Origin: an uncultured Clostridia bacterium
GTDB taxonomy: Bacteria > Bacillota > Clostridia > Oscillospirales > Ruminococcaceae
Direction of reading: 5' to 3'
NCBI GenBank assembly: GCA_947510165.1
Contig: CANNSB010000001.1
Coordinates: 124,001-188,000, forward strand
Length of the DNA stretch: 64,000 bases
Shown here in pieces: positions 28,721 through 37,366 of the stretch; position 1 is the first letter of the stretch, and the number at the start of each line of letters is the position of its first letter. Below the pieces are notes generated by a model that searched no databases, was not told the origin of the DNA, and was given only the letters and a program-made list of their open reading frames with translations. A program made the position numbers and the translations under genes.

Positions 28721-29839
28721 ATGAAAGTCCTATTTGCAGCTGGAGGAACGGCAGGGCATATAAATCCAGCTATTTCTATAGCGAAATATATAGAAAAACA
28801 AATTAAAGATGTTGAAATAGCTTTTGTAGGAACAGAAAAAGGCATGGAAAAGACTCTAGTTCAAAACGAAGGATACAAATTTTTTTCTATAAAAATAAAG
28901 GGTTTTCAAAGAAAATTAACTATAAAAAATATTATAAATAATATTGATGTTTTAAGATGTATAGCCGTTTCTAATTATATGTCTAAAAAAATAATATCAA
29001 ATTTTAAACCTGATATCGTTATAGGAACAGGAGGATATGTAAGTGGTCCTGTTGTTATAACGGCTAGTAAAATGGGAATAAAAACATGTATACATGAACA
29101 GAATGCATTTGCAGGAATTACAAATAAAATTTTGTCTAAAAAGGTTGATATAGTTTTTTCTGCGGTTTCTGAGTGTAAAAAACATTTTAAAAATAGCAAA
29201 AAAATTGTAGTTTGTGGAAATCCTATAAGAGAAGAAATAATAAAAAAAACAAAATTGGAAGCAAAAAAAGAGCTAGGGTTAGATAATAAATTTTGCATAC
29301 TTTCTTTTGGAGGAAGTTTAGGAGCTACAAAAATAAATGAGATTGCTATAGATTTGATAAAGTGGAATAAAGATATTAACATCGTGAATCATATACATGG
29401 TTTTGGCAAAATTCGTAAAAAAGAATTTCAAGAGATGATGGATAATAATAATATATTTAAAGATAGAATTAATGGTATTATTATAAAAGAATATATTGAT
29501 AATATGGAAACTTGTTTAGCGGCAGCAGATTTAGTTATATGTCGTTCGGGAGCTCTAACGATTAGTGAAATACAGTGTATGGGAAAAGCCTCTATTCTAA
29601 TACCGTCTCCACATGTTGCAGAGAATCATCAATATCATAATGGGATGGTATTAGTTAATAATAAAGCTGCGGTTATTGTAGAGGAGAAGGATTATAATAG
29701 AGAAAATTTTATAAAACTTATACTAAATTTTATAGAAGATAAAAAAAAGATAGAAGAGATGGAGACTAATGTAATGAAGATGGGTATAAAGTCGGCAAAT
29801 AAAGATATATATGATGAAATAATTAAGATATTACATTAA
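28721..29839 (+). CDS. murG: UDP-GlcNAc:lipid I N-acetylglucosaminyltransferase (MurG)
   Basis: Peripheral membrane glycosyltransferase converting lipid I to lipid II. GGTAGHINPA is at residues 8-17, with GTGGYVSGP and the C-terminal domain motif CRSGALTISE. 372 residues, slightly long. ATG with AAAGGGGA. It stands directly after ftsW as in other Firmicutes; murC does not follow. Confidence 0.96.
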   Translation: MKVLFAAGGTAGHINPAISIAKYIEKQIKDVEIAFVGTEKGMEKTLVQNEGYKFFSIKIKGFQRKLTIKNIINNIDVLRCIAVSNYMSKKIISNFKPDIVIGTGGYVSGPVVITASKMGIKTCIHEQNAFAGITNKILSKKVDIVFSAVSECKKHFKNSKKIVVCGNPIREEIIKKTKLEAKKELGLDNKFCILSFGGSLGATKINEIAIDLIKWNKDINIVNHIHGFGKIRKKEFQEMMDNNNIFKDRINGIIIKEYIDNMETCLAAADLVICRSGALTISEIQCMGKASILIPSPHVAENHQYHNGMVLVNNKAAVIVEEKDYNRENFIKLILNFIEDKKKIEEMETNVMKMGIKSANKDIYDEIIKILH

Positions 29840-29921
29840 AAATAATCACCTTTCTAAAATTAAAACATAGTATATATAAAAAGAAACATGTGATATTTTT
29901 ATCTGGAAGGGTGTAATAATT

Positions 29922-31181
29922 TTGGAAAAATTAGTTATAAAAGGTGGAAAAAAGCTAGAAGGCGAGATAAATATACAAGGTGCAAAGAATAGTTCTTTAC
30001 CATTATTAGCGGCTGCTATATTGTGTAAAGGCGAAACCATTTTACATAATTGTCCAAATTTATCTGACGTTAAAGCAGCGGGTGATATATTAGAGTATAT
30101 TGGATGTAAAACAAGATTGGAGAATAATAGTTTTATAATAGAAACTACAAGTATAAAAAATTATGAAATATCTGATAGTTTAATGAGACAGATGAGGTCT
30201 TCTGTAGTTTTTTTAGGAGCTATAATAGGTAGATTAGGAAGAGCCAAAATATCTTTTCCAGGTGGTTGTGAGATTGGATCTAGACCAATAGATCTACATT
30301 TATCAGCCTTAAGAGATTTAGGTGTTATAATTGATGAAATGGGAGGAATTTTAGACTGTTATATTCAGGATAAAGGACTTATAGGAACAAAAATATCTTT
30401 ATCTTTTCCTAGTGTAGGGGCAACAGAAAATATAATTCTTACTGCTGTTAAATCTAAAGGAACAACAACTATTAATAATGCTGCACAAGAGCCAGAAATA
30501 GTTGATCTTGCCAATTTTTTAAATAAATGTGGTGCAAAAATAGTAGGTGCAGGAAATAGTGTAATTAAAATTCAGGGTGTAGAAGAATTATATGGTTGTG
30601 AATATACAATAATGTCTGATAGAATAGTGGCTACTACATATTTAAGTTGTGCTGCAATTACAGGGGGAGAAATTTTATTAAAAAATATAGACTCTAGATA
30701 TATAGAAAGTGTATTTCCTATATTTAGGCAGACAGGATGTACTATTATTCCAAATGAAAATAGTATATATATAAAATCAAAAAAAAATTTATCTCCTATG
30801 AAATGTATAAGAACAATGCCATATCCAGGATTTCCTACAGATTCACAATCACTAATAATGGCAGTTAGTCTTGTTTGTAAGGGAACGAGTGTATTTATAG
30901 AAAATATATTTGAAAATAGATTTAAAGTTGTAGATGAATTTAGAAAGATGGGGGCAAATGTAAGCGTTGAAGGGAAAGTTTGCGTTGTTGAGGGTGTTAG
31001 TATATTATATGGATCAAAAGTTCATTCTACAGATTTAAGAGGAGGAGCAGCTTTAGTTGTTGCGGGGTTAGCGGCTGAAGGAGAGACCAATGTTTTTGAT
31101 ATACATCATATAGATAGAGGATATGAAAATTTTGAAAAAAATCTTAATTTATTAGGAGCCTGTATAAAAAGGGAGCAATAA
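29922..31181 (+). CDS. murA: UDP-GlcNAc 1-carboxyvinyltransferase (MurA)
   Basis: First committed step of peptidoglycan synthesis: transfers enolpyruvate from PEP to UDP-GlcNAc. Lys22-Asn23 and the catalytic Cys116 in FPGGCEIGSRP are present, so the enzyme should be of the fosfomycin-sensitive type. 419 residues. TTG start behind GGAAGGGTG. It ends by overlapping the ftsQ start by one base. An 82-base gap separates it from murG. Confidence 0.95.
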   Translation: MEKLVIKGGKKLEGEINIQGAKNSSLPLLAAAILCKGETILHNCPNLSDVKAAGDILEYIGCKTRLENNSFIIETTSIKNYEISDSLMRQMRSSVVFLGAIIGRLGRAKISFPGGCEIGSRPIDLHLSALRDLGVIIDEMGGILDCYIQDKGLIGTKISLSFPSVGATENIILTAVKSKGTTTINNAAQEPEIVDLANFLNKCGAKIVGAGNSVIKIQGVEELYGCEYTIMSDRIVATTYLSCAAITGGEILLKNIDSRYIESVFPIFRQTGCTIIPNENSIYIKSKKNLSPMKCIRTMPYPGFPTDSQSLIMAVSLVCKGTSVFIENIFENRFKVVDEFRKMGANVSVEGKVCVVEGVSILYGSKVHSTDLRGGAALVVAGLAAEGETNVFDIHHIDRGYENFEKNLNLLGACIKREQ

Positions 31182-31996
31182 TGAAGGATACAAGAATAAA
31201 GGATAATAGAAAAGAAAGGCAACTTCTCAGAGAAAAAGCTAATAAAAAAAATGCAATGTTTTTAGTTAAGAATAGAAAAAAAAATTATTTTTTATATTAT
31301 ATAGTACTTTTATTTTTTGTTATAATGACTTTAGTTATTTTATGTGTTACAGTTTTTTTTAATATAAGAGAGATAAATATTCAAGGGTCTATTATATATT
31401 CTAGTGAAGAGATATTGGATAGTATATCTTTAAAAAAGGGAGATAATTTGTTTCGTATAAATGTTGAGGATTTAAGAGAACAAATCTTAAAAAAATTCAA
31501 CTTTATAGATTATGTAGATATAGAAGTGAAAATTCCCGATTCATTAGATATAAAAGTTGAGGATTCATTAATTCTTTTAAGTATTAAACAAGATGATAAA
31601 GATATTTATATCAGTGAAAAGGGTAGGATAATAAATATAGAAAATTTTGAAGAAAATGAAAAAAATATAGAAGTTTATGGAATTGAAGATGGATTATTAT
31701 CAATAGGAGATTTTATTACTAAAAGTGATAATGAAAAAATAAAATGTTTAAATTCTATAGTTAAAATTATTCAGAGTGAAGGAGTAGAGAATATTAATTT
31801 AATAGATATTTCTGATGTAAATGATATAAAATTAATTTACGATAATAGGGTAGAAATATTAGCAGGAGATCTATTAGAATTTGATTATAAGATGAGATTA
31901 GTTAAATTTATATTGGATAATAAACTAGGAAAAACAGAGTCGGGAACAATTAATATTAAAAATGTTAAAAAAGCGGTATTTACGCCTCGAGAATAA
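31181..31996 (+). CDS. ftsQ: Cell division protein FtsQ/DivIB
   Basis: Bitopic divisome protein. A basic cytoplasmic tail of about 35 residues, one membrane helix at about 37-60, then a POTRA domain starting INIQGSIIYSSEEIL and a beta domain. 271 residues. ATG shares its first base with the murA stop. In line with the poorly conserved family, the identification rests on topology, the POTRA pattern and the position before ftsZ. Confidence 0.88.
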   Translation: MKDTRIKDNRKERQLLREKANKKNAMFLVKNRKKNYFLYYIVLLFFVIMTLVILCVTVFFNIREINIQGSIIYSSEEILDSISLKKGDNLFRINVEDLREQILKKFNFIDYVDIEVKIPDSLDIKVEDSLILLSIKQDDKDIYISEKGRIINIENFEENEKNIEVYGIEDGLLSIGDFITKSDNEKIKCLNSIVKIIQSEGVENINLIDISDVNDIKLIYDNRVEILAGDLLEFDYKMRLVKFILDNKLGKTESGTINIKNVKKAVFTPRE

Positions 31997-32042
31997 TAGT
32001 GTATAATTATTTATATGACATTATAATAATTATAAATAGTTG

Positions 32043-32071
32043 TTGAAATTTCTTTTAAAATCTGATAGATT
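32043..32071 (+). promoter_or_regulatory. Possible ftsZ promoter
   Basis: TTGAAA at 32043-32048, 17-base spacer, TAGATT at 32066-32071, in the 136-base gap before ftsZ. A 7-bp hairpin (32090-32096 with 32105-32111) lies between it and the GGGAGG site. Confidence 0.45.
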
Positions 32072-32132
32072 ATTATTATGGGATGAATTTGCATAGTTGA
32101 TTTTCTATGCATAAAACGGGAGGATAAGCATT

Positions 32133-33218
32133 GTGAATTTTATGTTAGATAATGATATGGATAAAGTAACCAGTATAAAAGTTATTGGTGTTGGTGGCGG
32201 TGGCGGAAATGCTATAAATAGGATGATTGAAGCTGGTATGGTAAGTGTAGAGTTTATAGCAATCAACACAGATCATCAAGTTTTAAATCATTCCAAAGCG
32301 CCAATAAAATTACAGATTGGCGAAAAATTGACAAAAGGTCGAGGAGCTGGAGGAAATCCAGAAATTGGTAAGCGTGCAGCTGAAGAGAGTAGAGAAGAAA
32401 TTTCCAATGCTTTAAAAGGAACTCAAATGGTTTTTATAACTGCAGGTATGGGTGGAGGAACCGGAACAGGAGCAGCACCCGTTGTTGCTGATATTGCAAG
32501 AGATCTTGGTATATTAACTATAGGAATAGTTACAAAACCATTTGTATTTGAGTCTAAAAGAAGAATGGAACAAGCAGAAACAGGGATTTCTTTATTAAAA
32601 GAGAATGTAGATTCTTTAGTTGTTATACCTAACGAAAGATTAAAACTTATATCTGAACAAAAAATAACCTTGGCAAATGCGTTTGAGGCAGCTGATGATG
32701 TTCTACGACATGGTGTTCAGAGTATATCCGATTTGATAAATGTCACTGGATTTATCAACCTTGATTTTGAAGATGTTAGAAGTGTAATGCAGGGTGCAGG
32801 ATATGCACATATGGGAGTTGGACAAGCAGGAGGAAAAGATATGGCAGAAGAGGCAGCTTCATTGGCTATATCTAGCCCATTATTAGAAACTTCTATAAAT
32901 GGAGCAAAAGGTGTAATTATAAATATAACAGCATCTACAGACTTTTCTTTAGAAGATGCAGATGTTGCTTCAGCAATGATAACAGAGGCGGCACATCAAG
33001 ATGCGATAGTTATCTGGGGTGTTGCATTTGATGATACACTTAAAGATGAAATGAAAATTACAGTTATTGCAACTGGATTTGATTCGGATACGAAAACAGT
33101 TTCTGCAAGTAATTTTGGAAAATCTGTATCAAATAGAGATTCTACTATTAGTAGAGATAATGGAAGCGAAAATGATATAGAATTTGGAGATATACTAGAT
33201 TTGTTTAATCGTAAATAA
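32133..33218 (+). CDS. ftsZ: Cell division GTPase FtsZ
   Basis: Tubulin-like GTPase forming the division ring. The tubulin signature GGGTGTG is at residues 107-113 and the catalytic T7-loop region NLDFEDVR is present. 361 residues from GTG 32133 behind GGGAGG; ATG 32142 is an alternative start. The C-terminal linker is short and the last residues, [11 protein letters not shown], differ from the common IPxFLRR-type tail that binds FtsA, SepF and others. Neither ftsA nor sepF is in the window. Confidence 0.97.
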   Translation: MNFMLDNDMDKVTSIKVIGVGGGGGNAINRMIEAGMVSVEFIAINTDHQVLNHSKAPIKLQIGEKLTKGRGAGGNPEIGKRAAEESREEISNALKGTQMVFITAGMGGGTGTGAAPVVADIARDLGILTIGIVTKPFVFESKRRMEQAETGISLLKENVDSLVVIPNERLKLISEQKITLANAFEAADDVLRHGVQSISDLINVTGFINLDFEDVRSVMQGAGYAHMGVGQAGGKDMAEEAASLAISSPLLETSINGAKGVIINITASTDFSLEDADVASAMITEAAHQDAIVIWGVAFDDTLKDEMKITVIATGFDSDTKTVSASNFGKSVSNRDSTISRDNGSENDIEFGDILDLFNRK

Positions 33219-33261
33219 TTATAATAAAGCGCTACACAATAGTGGAGCGTTTTATTATAAT
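33219..33261 (+). terminator. Terminator of the dcw cluster
   Basis: Hairpin starting at the ftsZ stop: the left arm ends AAAGCGCT (to 33232), the right arm GGAGCGTTTTATTATAA (from 33244), with a T-rich right side. The loop contains ACACAATAGT. Confidence 0.85.
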
Positions 33262-33347
33262 CTTAAACTTACAATAGATATATAACGATATATAATTTGT
33301 ATAACTTATTATTCTAAATAAAAACAAATAATAAAAGGGTGATTTAT

Positions 33348-34121
33348 ATGAGCAAGGGGATTTTTATTTTAGGAACAAAACAAAATGTTGGAAAGACATA
33401 TGTCTCAACTTTAATGTTTAAAAAATTATTTAATATGGGTCTAAAAGTTGCGTATTATAAACCAGTTGCTATGAATATTTCTTATAATGATGATGTTGCT
33501 TATTCTTCCGAAATAGATTCTGTATATAAATTTAGTGATATAGATGCTAATATTTCTGATTTTTTTACGTATGGATATGAAAATAATATGCAACCATATA
33601 TAGCATCTGTTGTTGAAAATAAAAGAATAAATATAGATAAAATTAAGGAAGATTTTAATTATTTATGTGAACATTTTGATTATGTAATAGTTGAAGGCTT
33701 TAGTGAAGTATTGATTCCGTGTGATATTGAAGAAGATATTATGCCAATAGATATAATAAAAGAACTTGATTTAGCAGTTGTATTTGTATCTAGTTGTGAT
33801 GAAGAAAGTATTTTAAATGACACTTCATTAAATATTAGTTATCTATTGTCTAATAATATAGATTTAAAGGGAATTATTATAAATAGATTTAATAAGGAAA
33901 GTTTTGTAGATATCGACAATAAAAAAGTCATAGAAATGGTTACTGGAATTCCTATTCTGACAACTATTGGAAATAATGAAAGTTTTTTTAATATATTAGG
34001 GAACAAGCTAAAAAGTATGTTTTCTGACGTTAATCTAGAAAATTTAAAGGTTGAAAAACCTTTAAATGAAAATATATTAGATATAAGTTTTGATTTAAAT
34101 AGTGATTGTACATTAGGGTAA
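33348..34121 (+). CDS. BioD-like ATPase (dethiobiotin synthetase family)
   Basis: P-loop protein of 257 residues with the dethiobiotin synthetase layout: Walker A GTKQNVGKT at 9-17, YYKPV at 36-40, and QPYIAS...ENKRINIDKI matching the substrate region of BioD. The conserved EGAGG motif is replaced by EGFSE at 116-120, and a tail of about 35 residues follows the normal end. No other biotin genes are near, so it may be a true BioD or a relative with a different carboxylation substrate. ATG 33348 follows AAAGGGTGA; the GTG at 33339 is within that site. It stands alone between two terminators. Confidence 0.65.
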   Translation: MSKGIFILGTKQNVGKTYVSTLMFKKLFNMGLKVAYYKPVAMNISYNDDVAYSSEIDSVYKFSDIDANISDFFTYGYENNMQPYIASVVENKRINIDKIKEDFNYLCEHFDYVIVEGFSEVLIPCDIEEDIMPIDIIKELDLAVVFVSSCDEESILNDTSLNISYLLSNNIDLKGIIINRFNKESFVDIDNKKVIEMVTGIPILTTIGNNESFFNILGNKLKSMFSDVNLENLKVEKPLNENILDISFDLNSDCTLG

Positions 34122-34133
34122 AATAAGTCTATC

Positions 34134-34195
34134 TAATAATTAATATATAAAAAGCCTTCGACATGTGTCGAAGGCTTTTTATATATTAATTATTA
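34134..34195. terminator. Bidirectional terminator within a 62-base perfect palindrome
   Basis: 30-bp arms (34134-34163 with 34166-34195) around TG. The GC-rich core GCCTTCGACA flanked by A5/T5 is a classical intrinsic terminator for both the BioD-like gene (+) and the minus-strand small gene, whose stop lies in the right arm. Confidence 0.9.
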
Positions 34196-34329
34196 CAATT
34201 ATGATCTTTATCAGCACAGGAACAATCGGATGTTTTAGAAGCTTTTATAGATTTCATAATAGATTTAACAGAGATAATAATTATTGCTAAAATGATTAAT
34301 GCTGGTATAATAACAATTAAGATATCCAA
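34186..34329 (-). CDS. Small Cys-rich membrane peptide (47 aa)
   Basis: A TTG-started ORF of 47 residues: one hydrophobic helix at about residues 4-22, a basic stretch (KSIMKSIKASK), then a polar tail with three cysteines (DCSCADKDHNC). This layout resembles FeoB-associated Cys-rich membrane proteins, but no feoA or feoB is present, so the relationship is tentative. The GGTGGTGA ribosome site lies in the end of the chorismate mutase gene, whose stop is two bases upstream, so the two genes are co-transcribed. It ends inside a terminator. Confidence 0.6.
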   Translation of the reverse strand: MDILIVIIPALIILAIIIISVKSIMKSIKASKTSDCSCADKDHNCNN

Positions 34330-34331
34330 TA

Positions 34332-34610
34332 TTATTCACCACCTTTTATTACACATATTTGATATTTTTTACTTTGATCTATTATATTTAAAAAGCATGA
34401 AATTATATATTTTTTCTTTTTATGATTTTTAGGAATAATTTTAGAAATGGATTCTATTACAAACATTTCTCTATCCATATTTTCTATTGGTATATTTTCA
34501 TGACTTTTAATATTAGCAATCTTTTTTGCACAATTAAATCTTTTTATTAAAAGATTTGCTATTTCTTTGTCAATAGTATTTATTTCTAATCTATAAGAAT
34601 TTAAATTCAT
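34332..34610 (-). CDS. Chorismate mutase type II domain protein
   Basis: Single-domain AroQ-type protein, 92 residues, all helical. The N-terminus MNLNSYRLEINTIDKEIANL and the following RFNCAKKIANIK match the chorismate mutase pattern with the active-site Arg and Lys. It would convert chorismate to prephenate for Phe/Tyr synthesis. ATG 34610 has AAGGAGT eight bases upstream; an in-frame ATG at 34652 lacks one. No other aromatic genes are nearby. The gene diverges from rex. Confidence 0.8.
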   Translation of the reverse strand: MNLNSYRLEINTIDKEIANLLIKRFNCAKKIANIKSHENIPIENMDREMFVIESISKIIPKNHKKKKYIISCFLNIIDQSKKYQICVIKGGE

Positions 34611-34691
34611 AGAAAAAGACTCCTTATTAAAATCTATAATAGTATTATACATAAAAACTATATAAAAATAAATAAAAATATTTAATTAAAG

Positions 34692-34732
34692 ATTATTGAA
34701 CAATTGACAATAATTTGTGTTTGATATAATAT
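34692..34732 (+). promoter_or_regulatory. rex promoter with overlapping inverted repeat
   Basis: TTGACA at 34704-34709, 17 bases, TAATAT at 34727-34732 (TATAAT at 34725 with a 15-base spacer is the alternative). An inverted repeat ATTATTG / CAATAAT (34692-34698 with 34708-34714) covers the -35. It has the TTG...CAA ends of Rex sites but not their 18-bp spacing, so autoregulation is only a possibility. Confidence 0.55.
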
Positions 34733-34761
34733 TAATAAATAAATAAAAAATGGTGGATTAT

Positions 34762-35406
34762 ATGGAAAAAAAAACAAAAGATATTTCTAAATCAGTTATA
34801 AGAAGGCTTCCTAAGTATTACAGGTATTTGGAAAGGCTTTTATTAACAAATATAAATAGAGTTTCTTCAAAACAACTTGGAGAAATTATGAGATTAACCG
34901 CTCCTCAAATTAGGCAAGATTTGAGTTGTTTTGGAGAATTTGGACAACAAGGATATGGATACAACGTTTCTGAATTAAAAAATGAAATTGGAAAGATACT
35001 TGGAGTTGAAAATAGTTTAAAAACAATTATTGTTGGAGTTGGTAATATAGGAAAAGCTATATTTAATCATATTAATTTTTCTGAAAAAGGATTAAATATG
35101 GTTGCTGGATTTGATAAAGATGAAAAAATAATTGGAACAGATTTCAATGGCTTAAAAATCTTATCTATCTCTAATATAATAGAATTTTGTGAAAAAAATA
35201 TAGTAAAAGTAGCAATATTGTGTATACCAGAAGATGTATCTAAACATATAGTTGAAGTTTTAAGAGGTGCTGGTGTAGAAGGTTTTTGGAATTTTAGTAA
35301 TTTTGAGTTAAAAGTTGATTATAGAGATATAGTTATAGAAAATGTTCATTTAGAAGATAGTTTGATGACTTTATGTTATATGATTAATAATAAGAATAAA
35401 AAATAA
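34762..35406 (+). CDS. rex: Redox-sensing transcriptional repressor Rex
   Basis: NADH/NAD-responsive repressor of fermentation genes. An N-terminal winged helix with LTAPQIRQDLSCFGEFG (residues 45-61) and a Rossmann domain with GVGNIG at 92-97; the C-terminal swapped helix is present. 214 residues from ATG 34762, behind GGTGG; the in-frame ATG 34750 overlaps that region. A likely target in this window is adhE, which carries a near-perfect Rex box. Confidence 0.96.
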   Translation: MEKKTKDISKSVIRRLPKYYRYLERLLLTNINRVSSKQLGEIMRLTAPQIRQDLSCFGEFGQQGYGYNVSELKNEIGKILGVENSLKTIIVGVGNIGKAIFNHINFSEKGLNMVAGFDKDEKIIGTDFNGLKILSISNIIEFCEKNIVKVAILCIPEDVSKHIVEVLRGAGVEGFWNFSNFELKVDYRDIVIENVHLEDSLMTLCYMINNKNKK

Positions 35407-35446
35407 ATTTTAAATAATATTAATAAATTTATATTAGGAGAATGTT

Positions 35447-36106
35447 ATGAGTTCATATTTATTTCAACTTTGTGTAAGACTTATAGTTGTTTTAACTGCT
35501 CTTCCTATACATGAATATGCCCATGGTTATGTTGCTTATAAATTAGGTGATCCCACTGCTAAAATGCAAGGTAGATTGACTATTAATCCAATGAAACATC
35601 TTGATATTATAGGATCAATAGCAACTTTGATTTTTGGATTTGGTTGGGCAAAGCCAGTTCCTGTAAATGCTAGAAATTTTAAAAATCAAAAATTTGGTAT
35701 GGCTATAACAGCTGTAGCGGGACCTGTATCTAATTTTTTATTAGCATTTATATTTTTAGCAATATTAAAAATAATATCGATTATTCCTATGACTGGTAAT
35801 ATAGGTCCTATAGCAGGTGTTATGCAAGTTTTAAATATAATGATTACTGTTAATATATCTATAGGTGTTTTTAACCTTTTACCTATTCCTCCATTAGATG
35901 GATCTAGAGTTGCAATGTATTTTCTTCCTGAAAAAATATATTTTCAGATGATGCAGTATGAACAAATTTTATTTATAGGATTAATTATACTTATGTCATC
36001 GCCAATACTAAACCTTCCAATTCAAATTGTATCTGGTATTATTTTTAATATATTAAATTTTTTCACATCATTTATTGATATTATTGGAAAATTTTCAGGT
36101 TTATGA
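35447..36106 (+). CDS. M50 family site-2-type membrane protease
   Basis: Integral membrane zinc metalloprotease homologue of 219 residues. Zinc site HEYAH at residues 22-26 and the distal PIPPLDG with Asp151 are both intact. Five to six membrane helices, no PDZ domain, so it is of the short YwhC type rather than RseP or SpoIVFB. This gene is often found just upstream of scpA in Clostridia and here overlaps it by four bases. Its substrate is unknown. Confidence 0.88.
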   Translation: MSSYLFQLCVRLIVVLTALPIHEYAHGYVAYKLGDPTAKMQGRLTINPMKHLDIIGSIATLIFGFGWAKPVPVNARNFKNQKFGMAITAVAGPVSNFLLAFIFLAILKIISIIPMTGNIGPIAGVMQVLNIMITVNISIGVFNLLPIPPLDGSRVAMYFLPEKIYFQMMQYEQILFIGLIILMSSPILNLPIQIVSGIIFNILNFFTSFIDIIGKFSGL

Positions 36107-36801
36107 ATAATGAATTAAACTTTAGTTTAGATGTATTTGAAGGACCCTTAGATTTATTATTACATTTAATTTTCAAACACAAACTTAATATATATGATAT
36201 AAAGATTTTTGAGCTTTTGGATCAATATATGAAATTTATAGATAAATCAGATAAAACTAATTTAAATATTTCATCAGAATTTGTAGAGATGGCAGCTAGA
36301 CTTGTTTATATAAAAACCATCTCTCTTCTACCGAAAAGTGAAGCTGTTGAAAAAGAAAAACAAAAATTAACTGGGATATTGTTAGAGTATCATCTTTGTA
36401 AAATTATTTCAGAAAATATGAAATTTCTATATATAGAAGATAAAATATTTTCTAGAGAAGGTAAAAAGTTTTTTATTAATGAAAGATATACTCTAATCCA
36501 TGATAAAAATATTATTTTTGATAAATATAATGAAATACTGTTAAAAAATATATCATTTAAAGATAAGCCGATAAATAGTGTGTCAAGTATACTTCAAAAA
36601 ACATTTGTATCAATTCAAGATAAAATAGATTTTATTCTAGAAATTTTATTAGAGGAAAATAATTTATCATATTATGATATTTTTAAAAAAAAAGATAGGT
36701 CAGATATAGTAGCTACATTTTCTGCTATTTTAGAGTTGGTTAAAACAAAAAAAATAATTTTAAGTTATGATAATAATCATATATATTTAAATAAAAATTA
36801 A
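36103..36801 (+). CDS. scpA: Segregation and condensation protein A
   Basis: Kleisin subunit that links the Smc heads with ScpB for chromosome condensation. The N-terminal FEGPLDLLLHLI is the family signature; a C-terminal winged helix binds Smc. 232 residues. Its start overlaps the protease stop (ATGA), and scpB follows 23 bases later. Confidence 0.94.
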   Translation: MNNELNFSLDVFEGPLDLLLHLIFKHKLNIYDIKIFELLDQYMKFIDKSDKTNLNISSEFVEMAARLVYIKTISLLPKSEAVEKEKQKLTGILLEYHLCKIISENMKFLYIEDKIFSREGKKFFINERYTLIHDKNIIFDKYNEILLKNISFKDKPINSVSSILQKTFVSIQDKIDFILEILLEENNLSYYDIFKKKDRSDIVATFSAILELVKTKKIILSYDNNHIYLNKN

Positions 36802-36824
36802 ATATTTAAAGAAAGAATTATATA

Positions 36825-37349
36825 ATGCATAAAAATATTAATAAAATTATTGAAGGAATCATTTTTGTTTCCTCTGAACCTGTTTCTTTAGATAAATTAT
36901 GTGATTTTTTTTCTAAAGATAGGTCGACTATTATAGATATATTAGAAGAGATAAAAAATAGACATATAAATAAATATAGTGGAATAGAACTAATTTCTTT
37001 TAGTAATAATTTTCAATTTATCACAAATATAGAGATAGCTGAAGATATAAAGAAATTCTTAGAGATAAAGAATAAGACGCCTTTATCCACATCAGCTATG
37101 GAAGTTTTATCTATTGTTGCGTATAATCAATCTGTAACAAAAAATTTTGTAGAACAGGTTAGGGGAGTAGATAGTTCATACATAATTAATAATCTGGTTA
37201 AAAAAGAATTATTGGAAGAAGATGGTAGATTGAATTTACCAGGAAGACCCATTATTTATAAAACAACAAATCATTTTTTAAAAAGTTTTTCTCTTGAAAA
37301 TTTAGAAGATTTACCAAAAATACCAGATAAAATAGAGATACCAAAATAA
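36825..37349 (+). CDS. scpB: Segregation and condensation protein B
   Basis: Smc-complex partner of ScpA. Two winged-helix domains; signatures LSIVAYNQSVTKNFVEQVRG and LPGRPIIYKTTNHFL are clear. 174 residues. ATG 36825. Followed closely by the DUF2953 gene. Confidence 0.94.
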   Translation: MHKNINKIIEGIIFVSSEPVSLDKLCDFFSKDRSTIIDILEEIKNRHINKYSGIELISFSNNFQFITNIEIAEDIKKFLEIKNKTPLSTSAMEVLSIVAYNQSVTKNFVEQVRGVDSSYIINNLVKKELLEEDGRLNLPGRPIIYKTTNHFLKSFSLENLEDLPKIPDKIEIPK

Positions 37350-37366
37350 ATTTTTATAATATAAGG

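Noticed and set aside
28975..29382. 135-residue open frame opposite murG
   Set aside because: Mirror of murG codons, hydrophobic only because of the AT-rich complement.
34152..34178. TGTCGAA inside the terminator at 34.17 kb as a Spo0A box
   Set aside because: It is simply part of the terminator stem between convergent gene ends, with no promoter nearby.
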